64,000 bases of DNA, taken from Argyresthia goedartella. Taxonomy: Eukaryota; Arthropoda; Insecta; Lepidoptera; Argyresthiidae. The stretch is from contig OX463835.1 of the NCBI GenBank assembly GCA_949825045.1, positions 19,733,201 to 19,797,200 on the forward strand, given 5' to 3'. A program made the translations under genes and the position numbers. This document shows, piece by piece, positions 1-12,600 of the stretch. Numbering within the stretch: position 1 is the first letter of the stretch; the number at the start of each line of letters is the position of its first letter. Under the pieces are notes generated by a model. It searched no databases, had not been told where the DNA came from, and saw nothing but the letters and a program-made list of their open reading frames with translations.

Positions 1-544
1 TAGAAAATAGATATTTTCGCTATGTAGGTTACGTAGTTAAGCTTAGTATTTATAATGAAACGATTACGCTGTTGGCTTTGGCTACTGGCTGCTGGCTGGC
101 ATACAAAATAAAGAAATTACGTTCCATTCAACCTCATGTAGTGAATAAACTTTTTGGTAATATTTGCATTTGGACTGCTAGCGACATCTGTTGTCGAATA
201 GCAGAACCCATTTTCACTAACCAGTCATCTATGAACAATATTCTAAATCACATAAACCATAGACAAACATAAATGTTAGTTTTTCTTACTCTCGCAGATA
301 GCAGGACCAAATTAAAAATAACTTAAAATGATGTGTGGATAGTAAGAGCAATATAAGATTGAATTTGTTGGTATTATTGAAAGAACGAGAAGAGAGAAAC
401 AAGATGATACAAAAATAAACACACGTCAATCTGTCAAAAAATGTGAAGTGTCACCATTGCAATAGTTTTGTTGGATTTGCAAAATTCATTGAAATAAAAA
501 CAAATTACCAAATAACACAACGGCCACGAAAATAACTACTTACA
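1..544. other. 5' flank and presumed promoter/5' UTR of UBXN4
   Basis: AT-rich sequence upstream of the UBXN4 start codon. I see no protein-coding segment, tRNA or clear core-promoter motif that I would defend. The transcription start, and any noncoding first exon, cannot be placed from sequence alone. Confidence 0.4.
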
Positions 545-626
545 ATGCTTTGGTTCGGCGGAAGTATTGCAGAGGCGGTCGCGCTCTCAAAACAAAGAAA
601 CGCAATATTCGTAGTCTTCGTTGAAG
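545..626 (+). CDS. Ubxn4: UBXN4 coding exon 1
   Basis: Encodes residues 1-27 plus the first base of codon 28. It begins MLWFGGSIAEAVA and continues to IFVVFVEG, the first strand-helix-strand of the thioredoxin-like domain, closely matching the family's MLWF start. The donor is GAAG|GTAGGA. The ATG is chosen because the family starts exactly here. Confidence 0.92.
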
Positions 627-3600
627 GTAGGAAAAGGCAGGGTTTCGTTAACTTTATCTTTTTCAGGCATTTACATTCATCCCTGTATTATAGAAAAGGG
701 GGTAGGCAGGAACCCGAAAACAGAAATATATCCTGCCATAAAAGCCTAGCTTCAACAACAAAGCCAGAAATAATCTAGTTTTTGCGGCATTGAGTGGTTA
801 ATTTTTTAGTGAATTTCATCATCTGGCTATATGCCGTGTCACTTAAATTTCTTCGCTTACAATCTTATGCCTGGTTTACATTACTCCCTGCCCACTGCTA
901 CTTGTGCATCTGGAAATATTTCTCTAAATGTCGATGGGAATTAGTGTTTACATTGTACCGACTACACCTATATACTTACGCTGCCTCATACAGCTGCCCA
1001 ACTCTTCGACTCCCGCACGAAAAACTGCCAATGGAAAGAGAACATGAAGTGGGCAATAACATCACAAGTGGCATGAGAAGTGAGCTTTTACATTATGCTC
1101 CTGCTCACTTCCCTGCCACGTTCCCTCCTCACTTTGGTGTAATGTAAATAGGGTATTATACTATTTTGTCTTATGATTTATATTTCAGTATTGAGTTAAT
1201 ATAAAAACAAGTCTGAAGTTGAAGCATTACATAGAAAAAATAAACTTTAAGGGCCTTACCACTAAAAAAGAAACTACTGTTCAACACTGATTTAAAAACA
1301 AAATGTGTAGGATTTGACGTTTGTGTTGAGGTTGAACTCTGTTTAATATTAAATTTCGTGAAATACTGAACTGCACAACAAAAATACTGATTTTCACAGT
1401 AAATATCAGGGCAAAATGCTGCGGTAGCTTAGGTGAAGGGTAAAGGGGGTCAGGGAAGCGAAGGTTGAACATGCGAGAACAGCAAAAAATACTTAAAACA
1501 TAAACTTGACTACGCAAAAAATATTTAAAACATAAAAAGTGTTTTAACTGATCCTTTTTTGCTGTTCAAATTAGAGATCCTGGTTTTGCTGGGTAATGGG
1601 TAACGGGTAACCGCCCGGCATAATTTTTGCCGAATCTGCCTGGTACTCGGCAAAATTACCCGGCATTAAAATTCCTATAAAATCCGTGCGATGCGGTGCC
1701 ACGACTGGAAAAAGATCACGCCCAATCGCAACTGAGAGTGACCGTGTAACTGGCGAGACCCACGATTTATTCTGGGCTTGTTTTGAAGAAGCAGCAGATG
1801 TAGCAACCAATTACATCGAACAACAGACTGCAAAGAATTATGCTGCAGCAGAGATTGAGCAATACCTGAGCTCTGCTAGAGTGCACAGGAGTACAAATCG
1901 GTATACTTGGTGGAAGTCAACAAAAAGACCTTCCCGATACTAACCAAGTTAGCATGTACATACCTATCAACTCCATTCAGCTGCGTATATTCAGAATGAC
2001 TGTTTTCGGAGGCTGGATTGGTGTATGAAAAGAAAAGAAAGAGACATCCTACGCGTGCCAAATAACTCGTGTTTATACATCACAATCTGCCGAATTTGAA
2101 GTTTGGATTATTGATTCGCTTGACATAAAAAAACAAATTAATACTGAAATAAATGAATCTCAACTCAATTACAAGTTAGTTACTAATAAATGAGAAATAA
2201 ATAAAATTTGTTAAAAATATATGTTGATTTAAGTACAAAGTTTAATAAACATTTTCCTATGAAAACAGTTGGTTTTTTTGTTATTATTATTATCAGGCAT
2301 TACCCGTTATTCGGCATCATTATCCAGTGTCCGGCTGGATGCTGAAAAAGTGCCGAAGCCGCCGGGTACCGGATCCTAGCCGGATACCCGGTGCATCTCT
2401 AGTGCAAATCAGTATTTTTGATGTGTAATTAAATACTAACCTTAAATTTCTGGTACCACAGTAACCGTTAAGCCCAGTCGACTTCGTGAATTGCAAGAAC
2501 TGTGACGTGACAAGCGTCATCAAAGTGACTTACAGAATACATTTTGACTACCAGTCAACTAAGACTTCAGTTGGAGTGTAGATAAGAGGGCGCTATAAAA
2601 TAAGTGGATAAGGAAAAAAACTTAGAATTTTCCCTGTTATCGACACTGACTAAGAATTCCCACATTCACACAACCAGGTGACAACGCCCAGTCCACCGAG
2701 CTGGCCTCCACCCTCGAGAGTGCTCCCATACTGAAGCGGCTCTCCACGGAGTCTGACTTCCTCTCCATCAAGCTGGAGAGCGGGTCCGAGAACTACGTGC
2801 ACTTTGCCAGGATTTGTATCCTTTTATAGCGAAAACAATCGTAATAATTATGTTATAATAGGTCTTGTTAAGGAATGAAATGATAAAATCAAAAGAGCCC
2901 AAACTCAATAGATTACAAGTAAGAATACCAGTCTTCTGTCTATCACCTTCCAGCTCCATCATCAGGTGATGATGAGGAGAGATGAGAACATCGCCAGGAA
3001 ATGACAATAGGCTAGGCTATTCAAAATGAGGATAATGAGAAATAAGAAACAAGTCATTTTATTTGCATATCAAGGTTTACATTTAGGTCTTAAAATATAT
3101 AATTTCAGTTTCATAGTATATAAGTAACCTTAAATAGGTATGCAAATGATATATTTATAGAAATAGTTACTAGTTATTTATGAACATGACAAGATAGTAC
3201 TTGAGCCCAAACTGCCCCTGTGGTGCTGTGGTAGTGGCTCTTCCTACCGTGCAAGAGGGTCCTGGGTTCGATCCTCGGCTGGGGATAAAGAAAAATATAC
3301 ACCAGGTCTTGGATATTTATATGTGTGTGATGTCACTGTTGCTGGTTCCCACGGCACAGGTTATCCTAGTGTGGGGCCAGAAGCAATGTATGGGCCTGTA
3401 TAAAAATGTTTATGTTTAACTCACTTCTCTCTTCTCTTTTTAGAGATAAGCTCGCCTTTGCTCATAAAATGTTTTGTTACCTTACTATTAAGATTTCTGT
3501 GCAATAAAGAATATGAATATGAACTCAATAGGTTTACAAATATGAATATCAGTCTTCTGTCCACCACCTTCCAGCTTCATCATCAGGTGGTAATGATGAG

Positions 3601-6600
3601 AACATCACCAGAAAATATGAATAGGACCTTTCACAATGACTCTAATGAGGGCAACCTCCATGGGTTTACAAGTAAACATCCCAGGGTTTCCTCTCCCACC
3701 TTCGAGCTCCATCATCAGATCAGTTTGATTGTACCATACTATTGTATTGTCATCTGAACTACATACAGGGTGTTGTTTTGTAAAGTTACGCCAGACTCAG
3801 GGGTGCTTATTTACACGACACTGAAACAAACAAAAAAACACGTCAAAAATATAATTTTGTGGCTTTACTTCTATTGCTTGGTACCGCGCTCGCAATATCG
3901 GACGTGGCGGTTATTTCAGGACGAATTGAACACGGCAAATCACTGCCGAAGTGCCGACGACCCGAACGGCCGAGTCGGCAGTGACCCTGCCTACGAAGTC
4001 AAGGGTCGAGGGTTCGAGTCCCGGTGGGGGCGAATATTTGTTTGATGAGAACTGATGTTTCTACCCTAGTCATGGTTGTTTATCTATCTAAGTATAATAT
4101 TTATCTATATAAGTATGTGTATCGTTGTCTAGTACCCGAGATACAGGGAATCCTTTGTTCCCAGTAGTTTGGGGCTAGATCAATGTGTGTAAATAGTGTC
4201 CAAGGTATTATTATAAATTTGTGAATAAATTTAAGCGAGGGATAAATAAAACAAATGATTAGTTACAATACGTAAACAATCTTCCCTGAGACCTCTATAC
4301 ATACAAAATTGCATATTCATAGAAGAACTAAAAGTGGGGGGAATTTCCATTCCTAGTTTTTTTTCACTCTGTTATTTAGTTACTTGTGGACCTGATTGAA
4401 GGGTGTTAACAATAGCATTAAATGGAGAAATCTGCATTAAAATTTATAGGGTAGTATTTAAACGAGGGACTGTAAATTAAAGTTTAGAGAGATAAAAATA
4501 ATTACTTTAGGTTATTGTATTACTAAGTGAGCGACTGACTGCGAGTGACGAGAAATCAACGGAACAGCAACTTACAAACATTGATTTGAGTTACTTAAAA
4601 TACAAAATGAGAAGCTTTTCTTTGCATACGCTCCGCTCTTGTCCGGGGTTGCTTCTTCTAAGTCACAACCTAACCTATAACCCAATTGAAATTTAGCCAC
4701 AATAACCTACTCTAGGCAATTTTATTACGCTCCGCTCCGGGGTTGCTTCTTCTAAGTTCTAACCTAACCTATAATCCAATTTAAATTTAGCCACAATTAC
4801 CTACTCTAGCCAATATTGGCTTTCTGTGTTACATTATTGAAGTTGCCCTCTCTGTATTTCTAGTCGCTCACTTAGTAATTTGGTCGCACTGTTAGAATTT
4901 TAATATCTGAAATGCCCACTTTTTGAAAGTTCGTTCTGAATTTTATTATTGTCAGAAAAAAATGCTCAATTTAGTGCTTTTTTCGCTCATTTCAAGTATT
5001 TCGGCTGTTCATGGCCATTCGCTCAGTGAACATTCGCTTAATTCGTTTTTTATTCGATCGTTTTATAATTCCCCAAATTAATATAATGTGGCATATTTTC
5101 TGCAGTTCTGAAGGTGTCAAAACTCATTAACAAAGAGCGGGAATAGTTGATATCGATCTACTTGGATTAAATGGAGGAATCTGCATAAAGTTGATACAAT
5201 GTAGCACATACTTGCTGCAGTTCTGAGGGCGTTAAAACTTATTAACGAAGAGGGAGGAATAGTTGATCACGACTGCCACATCCGAATTGTATAAACATTG
5301 TGATGTCCTCGCCATCAGGCAACTTTTTATACTCAACACAAACCTTCTACAACATCATATGACACCATACGACCGAATCATGAAACGTCGTAAAGATCTA
5401 ATCTGAGATATCCCTTTCCCTAAGCTTACCTTCTCTAAATGTCACAATACCTGGGTCCCTATTTTTACAACAAACTAAATAAAATGTTACCCTTTTACCA
5501 CCTAAAATCCCATGAATGCAATCTAAAGTCCCTTTGTTACGATGACGCCGAAATTCTTCTCACATCCTTGTACTGGATAAAAATTATGTAAATTCTCATA
5601 CACCTGCGTATTTATTTACACTTATCTCTCTTATACACACTTTAAAATGATCCTATCACACGCACACTATACTACTCAACGAATATCCCTATTTTTATTG
5701 CATGTTAGTCTTAGTCTTCAGAATCTCCATGCTTGTTCGTCTTGGAGGCAGCACGGGCCTGAGGAAACCCCATGGTAAAGTTAATAAAATGTTAACTTTA
5801 AGCTGAGACTGTAAACTAATATTGTTAGTATCGTTGAATAAGGTAAGAGGGAAGTACCTATAGAATGTTAGGACGAGGGAATTGCAGAGGGAGAATATCG
5901 AAGTAAGATCCCTTTATTTAAGAAAATTACCCAAAATGGCAGCCTGAAATCTGAAAGCTTTTATCCACTGGCAAGTTTGATATACAGACAGATAAAACAT
6001 AGCTACGCTAGACTGTGATACACTAGCATTGTTCCAGCTTCAATACTTCTCCTAACTCACACCGCAGACCAGTTCGTTCCGGTTCCATCACTGTTCTTCA
6101 TCGGGCGGCACGGGACACCCCTGGAGGTGGTCTGCGCGGGCATCGAACCCAACAACCTGGCGGCGAGGATCGACCGGATACTACTTGATCATCGTGAGTT
6201 TTGATTTACACTCAGAAATTGTAACTGTGATTTTTACTAAAAGCCTTCCCATAGGACTTTTTAATAGTTTTAAGATATCTAAAAGTATTTCTAAGGAGGC
6301 CGTTACCCAGCAATGGTTGACCAAATAACAAATTTTAATCAAATATAACAAGGATCATGTTGAAAGAATGCATGCTTTTATCATATAATTATTATTGATC
6401 TAACTTTTATGATTGATTGATTATTGCTTTTTTAAATGTGTTTTTAACATCCAAATGTAAGTAGTATATGTGTTTCACTAAATTATGTCTAAATTGTAAT
6501 CCTCGTGGTATACAAAGTCTGAAAAGAGCCCAATGTAGAGTAAATATTTGTAAATATCTACAGTAATAAAGAACTTGATTTGCCTTGACTTCATTCCGAC

Positions 6601-9600
6601 ATATTCTGTTGGATAAAAGTCGAACTCTCTCGTCCAATAAATAATTAAATACCTTCTAATTGCAGGCAAAGAAAGCCCACACACCACCCAACCAACCGAA
6701 CCGATGCAACCATCAACATCAGCACAGAACGTCAGAGACCACGTAGCAAACTTCCTTCAGTCTGAAGCCACAGCCACGGTGGCCCCAGTGTTGGCCCCAA
6801 AAGCAGCCACACCTTCTGTGCCCAACTCAGTTGTGGCCGAACCTGCAGCGAGTCCTGCTGAAAGGAAGACGAGTCAAGCAAGGCTTAGGGATGTGGAGGA
6901 ACCTGGTAAGTTTCTTTCGTCTATATTTCGTATATATTTATTGCACATGTCATATACAGATAAGAAAAGGCGAGCTTATTTCGAAAAAGAGATTTCTTGC
7001 AGCAAAGCCAGGATGCAAGGAATAAATTCAAAACGCAGAAACAGGTTGGGCTCTGTAAAAGTAAATAAAATAAAATAAATCAATGATATTACCAAACTAC
7101 TAAATTGCAGAAGTACATGCATATAGAAGTTTATGCATGAACATACATAGTATACAAATATATCCAAATAACATAATAAGATAAGATCGCCTTTCTACAC
7201 AATTTTTATGTATTTCCTGCTGTTTGTGCGCCATAAAAAAATATATTAAACCAAAATTATATTCAACAAAAAACCTACAAAAAATTCAAGATAAAGATAA
7301 TGATCTTCTAAACGATTTATGAAAAATACAACAGAAATACACATTCTGTGAAAATTTCAATTCTCTACCAATTCATTCGCTACCGGAGGCTAAGTAATAG
7401 GGTCCCGTTTGGCACCCTTCTGATAAGGAACTCTAAAATCGAAATATAACCCGAATGCATTACCCTAAAAAGTATAATGCAAGCAGATAAGACATTGATT
7501 TTGAGATTCGATAAAATTATAATAGAATTTATTAGCAGGCGGTGCCAATTTAATGTAATACAGTGTATTACATTAATTTGGCCTCGCCTGCACCTAAATT
7601 AGTTTCATACTCTACCTGTGATCTGTGCTTCAGTGTACAGCAATATAATAACAGATTTTTCCTAGAAAAGGGGCAGGCAGAGACTAAAAACCTCCGCTTA
7701 CTCGTAATATCAGTGGTCGGAAAACCTTGGAGCGCAACGAAAGCAAATGTATGGACATGGCTTTTTTTATCGGTACTCAATCTTATCGGAATTTTACAAT
7801 TTTCATAAACAAAAGCATTTTATGATAGTCTAAATCGTAGCAGTAAATTTTCGAGGAAGATATGCGTTAATTTTCAGAAAATAAAATGTCAAATAAATTG
7901 TTTTGGCCGGTCAAAGCCTTATTTCTCATATTCATTATAATTCATTCACATCACACACACCTACACTCTACATTCGCTGAAGAAAACGAAGAATAACAAT
8001 GTAACTTTCACTTATCGCTATGAATGAAAAGTCAGCGAGAAAAGTCGGGCCCTGCCAGATAAGTATTTGTTAAGAAAAATTTACTTAGACAACTTCTTTG
8101 AACATTGGAAATGATTACGAAGAAACGAAACTTGAGAAGCTCTGGATTTCTTTGGACGAAACGACTGTTTTTTTAGATATAAATGTCACGAATTTTATAG
8201 TTCGAAATTTAAATTCGCCCAATTTCCTGTGGAGCGCTCATTCTCGAGCTACAAATGGATTGTACAGGTAAAGCTTAACACATTAAAAAATGATAATTTA
8301 TTTTAATACCTCCAAAGAAAAGATATTAGAAGAGATGAAGAATAAGTTTATGTTGGAGCATTTTTTATGAATAATGTGGGCTTTCTATTCTTCAAACGTC
8401 AATATTATGATACTTCCCTATAGAAAACACGTACCTTTTCTAAAATTTTCACTGAAACATCCGGAAGATTACCTAATTCAAGTCGAATTAAATTGAACTG
8501 TGTAAATTTATTTGTGTCTTAATTAAAATTAAGTATTATTTAACACCAAATTACATGCCAAATTGATCGATAATGTTTTTAAAATTTAACGACAATGTTC
8601 TAAATATTTTCTGTTGTTTTGATATTATATTTTGGCTTGTGTTTAAACGATTACCAAAAACGCACCTATTTTACTACCAATAAATTCGAAATGACTGCCA
8701 GAATGGATAAATGTCCACCAAATTGTGTTTGGATAAATGATCACCAAACTTCTTTTTATGCTTTGTGTACTTAAGTTTATGTTTTAAGTATTTTTTGTTG
8801 TTCTTACATGTTCAACCTAACACGAAGGATAAAGGGGGCTTCGCTTCGCTCACCCCCTTTACCCTAAGCTACCGCAGTATTTTGCCCTGATATTTTTTTC
8901 AACTTTTGATGTTCATTTATCCATTTTGGGTAGGAAAAAAATATTTTGGTGATCATTATATTTGTTGCCTTATATTTTTACCTTATAAAGTCAATAAAAA
9001 TGTAAGGTAACCTAAAATGGTGTTTCATTTGTATGCAAGATCATCCAAAAAATAATAATAATAAATAATGTAAATGAGAGCTACAGCTTCTAATGGGTTT
9101 CACGCTTGCTTCTCACACAGGAGATGCAGGTTCGATTCCTGACCATGTACCAATGAGATAATTTATTTATTTTAAGTACTATCGAACCATCTGAATCATG
9201 ACCCACCATAAGCTTATTTTGCTAAACCCCTTAAATGCAAGTAGGTCGAAATTCGCTTGAAGGTTTATTTCCTTGGTAACGAACTTGTTATCATTTGATT
9301 AGACACTGACATTTTGATAGATCTTACAAGTTTGAAAGTTTCAAACGAATTATCAGGCAAGTGGGTCATGATTCAGTTGGTTCGATTGTACATTATACGG
9401 ACGTTCTAACGGTGAGGGAACACATCGTGAGGAAACCTTCATTACTCCATAGCGGTGGCGATGGGCTATCCCCTTGTCACACAAAATAGAGTGTTGAATA
9501 AAATTGTGCCTCTGCCACCCCGTATGGGAAAAGGCGTGTTATGTTATGTTATCAACTAAATAGTAATAAAATATATGTATTAAAATAGTAAAGTTCCGAT

Positions 9601-12600
9601 ACTTTATTAGGCTTTATTAGGTTCCGGAAATTGAGTACCGCTAAAAAGTCTTGTCCATACTTTTGCTTTCGTAGCGCTCCAACGTTTTCCGAGCTCGTAT
9701 CACAGACCATACATGGATGTAGACGCCGTAAGCACGTAGCGCTCCAACGTTGTCCGAGCTCGTATCACAGACCATACATGGATGTAGACGCCGTAAGCAG
9801 CCCGCTATGTATGCGAACCAACCTGCTCAATTTTTCATGTAAAAAAACGTCTGACAGTTAGAACAGTCATTGCAAATACACTCTTAACCCGTTACCGCAT
9901 ACATGGTTTCATAGGTTTTTAACTTTATTACCAAGCGATAAGGTTGAAAATCGCGATGCATTTCGGGTAAGGCTATGCATTAAAGTGTTAACTGAGATAC
10001 AGAACACCTATCGTATGACACGCATAGTAGGTGCCTTTGCTGCGAAGCTGAGAGTGGTTTATTAATATAAGACTAAGAAAGAGGCCACTCCTACAGTTTT
10101 ATTACTGAGTGATATTTTGTTTCGTTGACAGAGACCTCTGCCGGCCCCGCCGCGAAGCATCGGAAGACTGAACACCACGAGGTCACCAAGTCGGGACAAG
10201 AGTACGAGGTACGTCAGGTCACTGATACTCTTTATGACACTACTCGCTGATGCCCGCAACTTCATCTGCGCGTTCATAGGAATTATCATTAACCGAGATA
10301 ACGTTACCCTCCTTCTGGTGCAGTCGGATAAAAAGTATCCTATATGTTAATCTAGTTCATAATCTACCTCTGTACTAAATGTCATTGAAATCCGTTCAGC
10401 CGTTTTAGCGTGATTGAGGCACAAACACACAAACATCCAAACATCCTCACATCGCTACTATCACATTTATAATATTGAGGATATATATATACATAGTCGG
10501 TCCATAAGTTCTGTCACAAATATTTTGACGCATAGTAAATAATACCAAGTTTTATTTTATTTAATACTTTAAATGGTTAATTAGCTCATTAAATACTGAT
10601 AAATTAGAACGATTATTGGATTTAAATGCTTAAAGCCATATTACACAAATGCTAGTTTCTTCAGAGATTTTGCACTTTTTTACCCAATCAAAAATACGGA
10701 CGTGATTCACTTTATCTTTTTTCCATGACTCTTAAAACCTTTCAAACTTACGTGAGATTTTAGTCAGAACCCTCCCTGAACCCGTTACCTTCATTTTGAA
10801 GCATAAGATAACTAAGTCTGGGTAAAACTAATTTTCATAATCACATTTTACGTAGTGTACTTGTTGTTGCCCACAAGATCATTTTTATACGTTTTTCTGA
10901 AAACGTAAAAAGTACGTAAAGTTCTCTTTGGGAGCAGTTGGAACTGAAAGCTAACAGAAAATCAAATGCTAGTTGTTAAGCATGGTCTAAAATCGAGGTT
11001 TCAGAATAAATAAAAAAAACCTTGGTGGTTATCTGGAACACTGTTTTTTATAAAATTTGTGGTAAGTGGTATTTTTGTCAGTTGCGGCGTGTTTTGGGTT
11101 TGCGATTGTCTCAAGTTATAAGGTTTTTTGTCATATTGCGATAATCGTACAAAATGTATTGTATTGCAATTTGTCGCATACATATGGTCGCAAATGAAAT
11201 AGTACATTTCCCACGAGTTCGAAAAGAATTATATTTACAAACTGAGAAGTTTACGGCACGAGCCGAAGGTGCGTGTCGTAGCGAGGTTCGTATAAAGCCT
11301 TTCCGAACGAGTTAGGAATAGAATTTTTCCGCCTGAGAACCCAAAATCTAGTTGCGATGGTGCTATTTTTAGCTCAGAAGTCGGAAAAATATTTTTTGTC
11401 CCTCAGTACATTGACCCGATCAGCTGATTACAAGTTACTATGGGAGACCCACAAATTTATTTCGTTTACGACCATATGTTTCTTGGGGAAAGTTGTTCAT
11501 AATAATGGGTACTATCATTCCCCAAAATATGGTCAGCTAGTTAAATGTCAAATTATTTAACTTAAAAGAATTTGTCAATTGTCTTTTGAACAGTAATAAT
11601 ATCCAACATGTGAGTCCAGTGTAGGAAGCAGGAATAATTACGCGTCGAAAAAGTATGCGAATCGAAATGTCAATGACTCTTATGTACAATGACATAAGGT
11701 TCATGTTTTCTGAACTCGAACACTTTTTCGCTCTGGTTATTTTTCCTGCTTGAGCCACTGGTCAGAAACTATCTGTCGGTTCGTTCGTTCTCTTTTATAA
11801 TAGAATATAATATCCAACATGTGAGTCCAGGTCAGAAACTATCTGTCGGTTCGTTCGTTCTCTTTTATAATAGAATATAATATCCAACATGTGAGTCCAG
11901 GTCAGAAACTATCTGTCGGTTCGTTCGTTCTCTTTTATAATAGAATATAATATCCAACATGTGAGTCCAGTGGCTCCAGCAGGAATAATTACCAGAGTGA
12001 AAAAGTGTTCGAGATCAGATAAAATGAACCTTATTTCATCTATCATAAGAGTCCCTGACAGTTCGATTCGCATAATTTTTCGACGCGTAATTATTCCTGC
12101 TTCCTACACTGGTCAGAAACTATCTGTCGGTTCGTTGGTTCTCTTTTATAATAGAATATAATATCCAACATGTGAGTCCAGGTCAGAAACTATCTGTCGG
12201 TTCGTTCGTTCTCTTTTATAATAGAATATAATAGGCATTTATTTGCTGTTTTGCTGTACAAACCACAATAGTAGTTTATGTGACTGCTACATACTCGAGA
12301 GTGGGTTTATGGATCGAGCCGAAGGTTACATACACTAGTTTATCTACACTCATATCATAAGCTCTCTTTGTTCATTGCTCTGCAGTTGTTTAGCTTGTTC
12401 AGTAGTACCAACTTTACAGACAAACTAGGGGCGGCACGCAGGCGGGCGTCGGCGTTGGAAATTTGAATGCCATAATTTGACAAATTATGGTACATTATGG
12501 TCATAATGATCAAAATTCGGATAAGAAATGGGTTTTTACCAAGAAGTTTATCATTATGCTGGTCGTAACGTGTAGTTTTGGACGCAGTAAAGAGGGTTTA

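Noticed and set aside
3201..3419. Possible functional tRNA genes at B-box-like sites (also 3976, 9130, 14200, 45730)
   Set aside because: The heads are tRNA-like but lack a foldable acceptor stem and anticodon arm and continue into shared SINE bodies.
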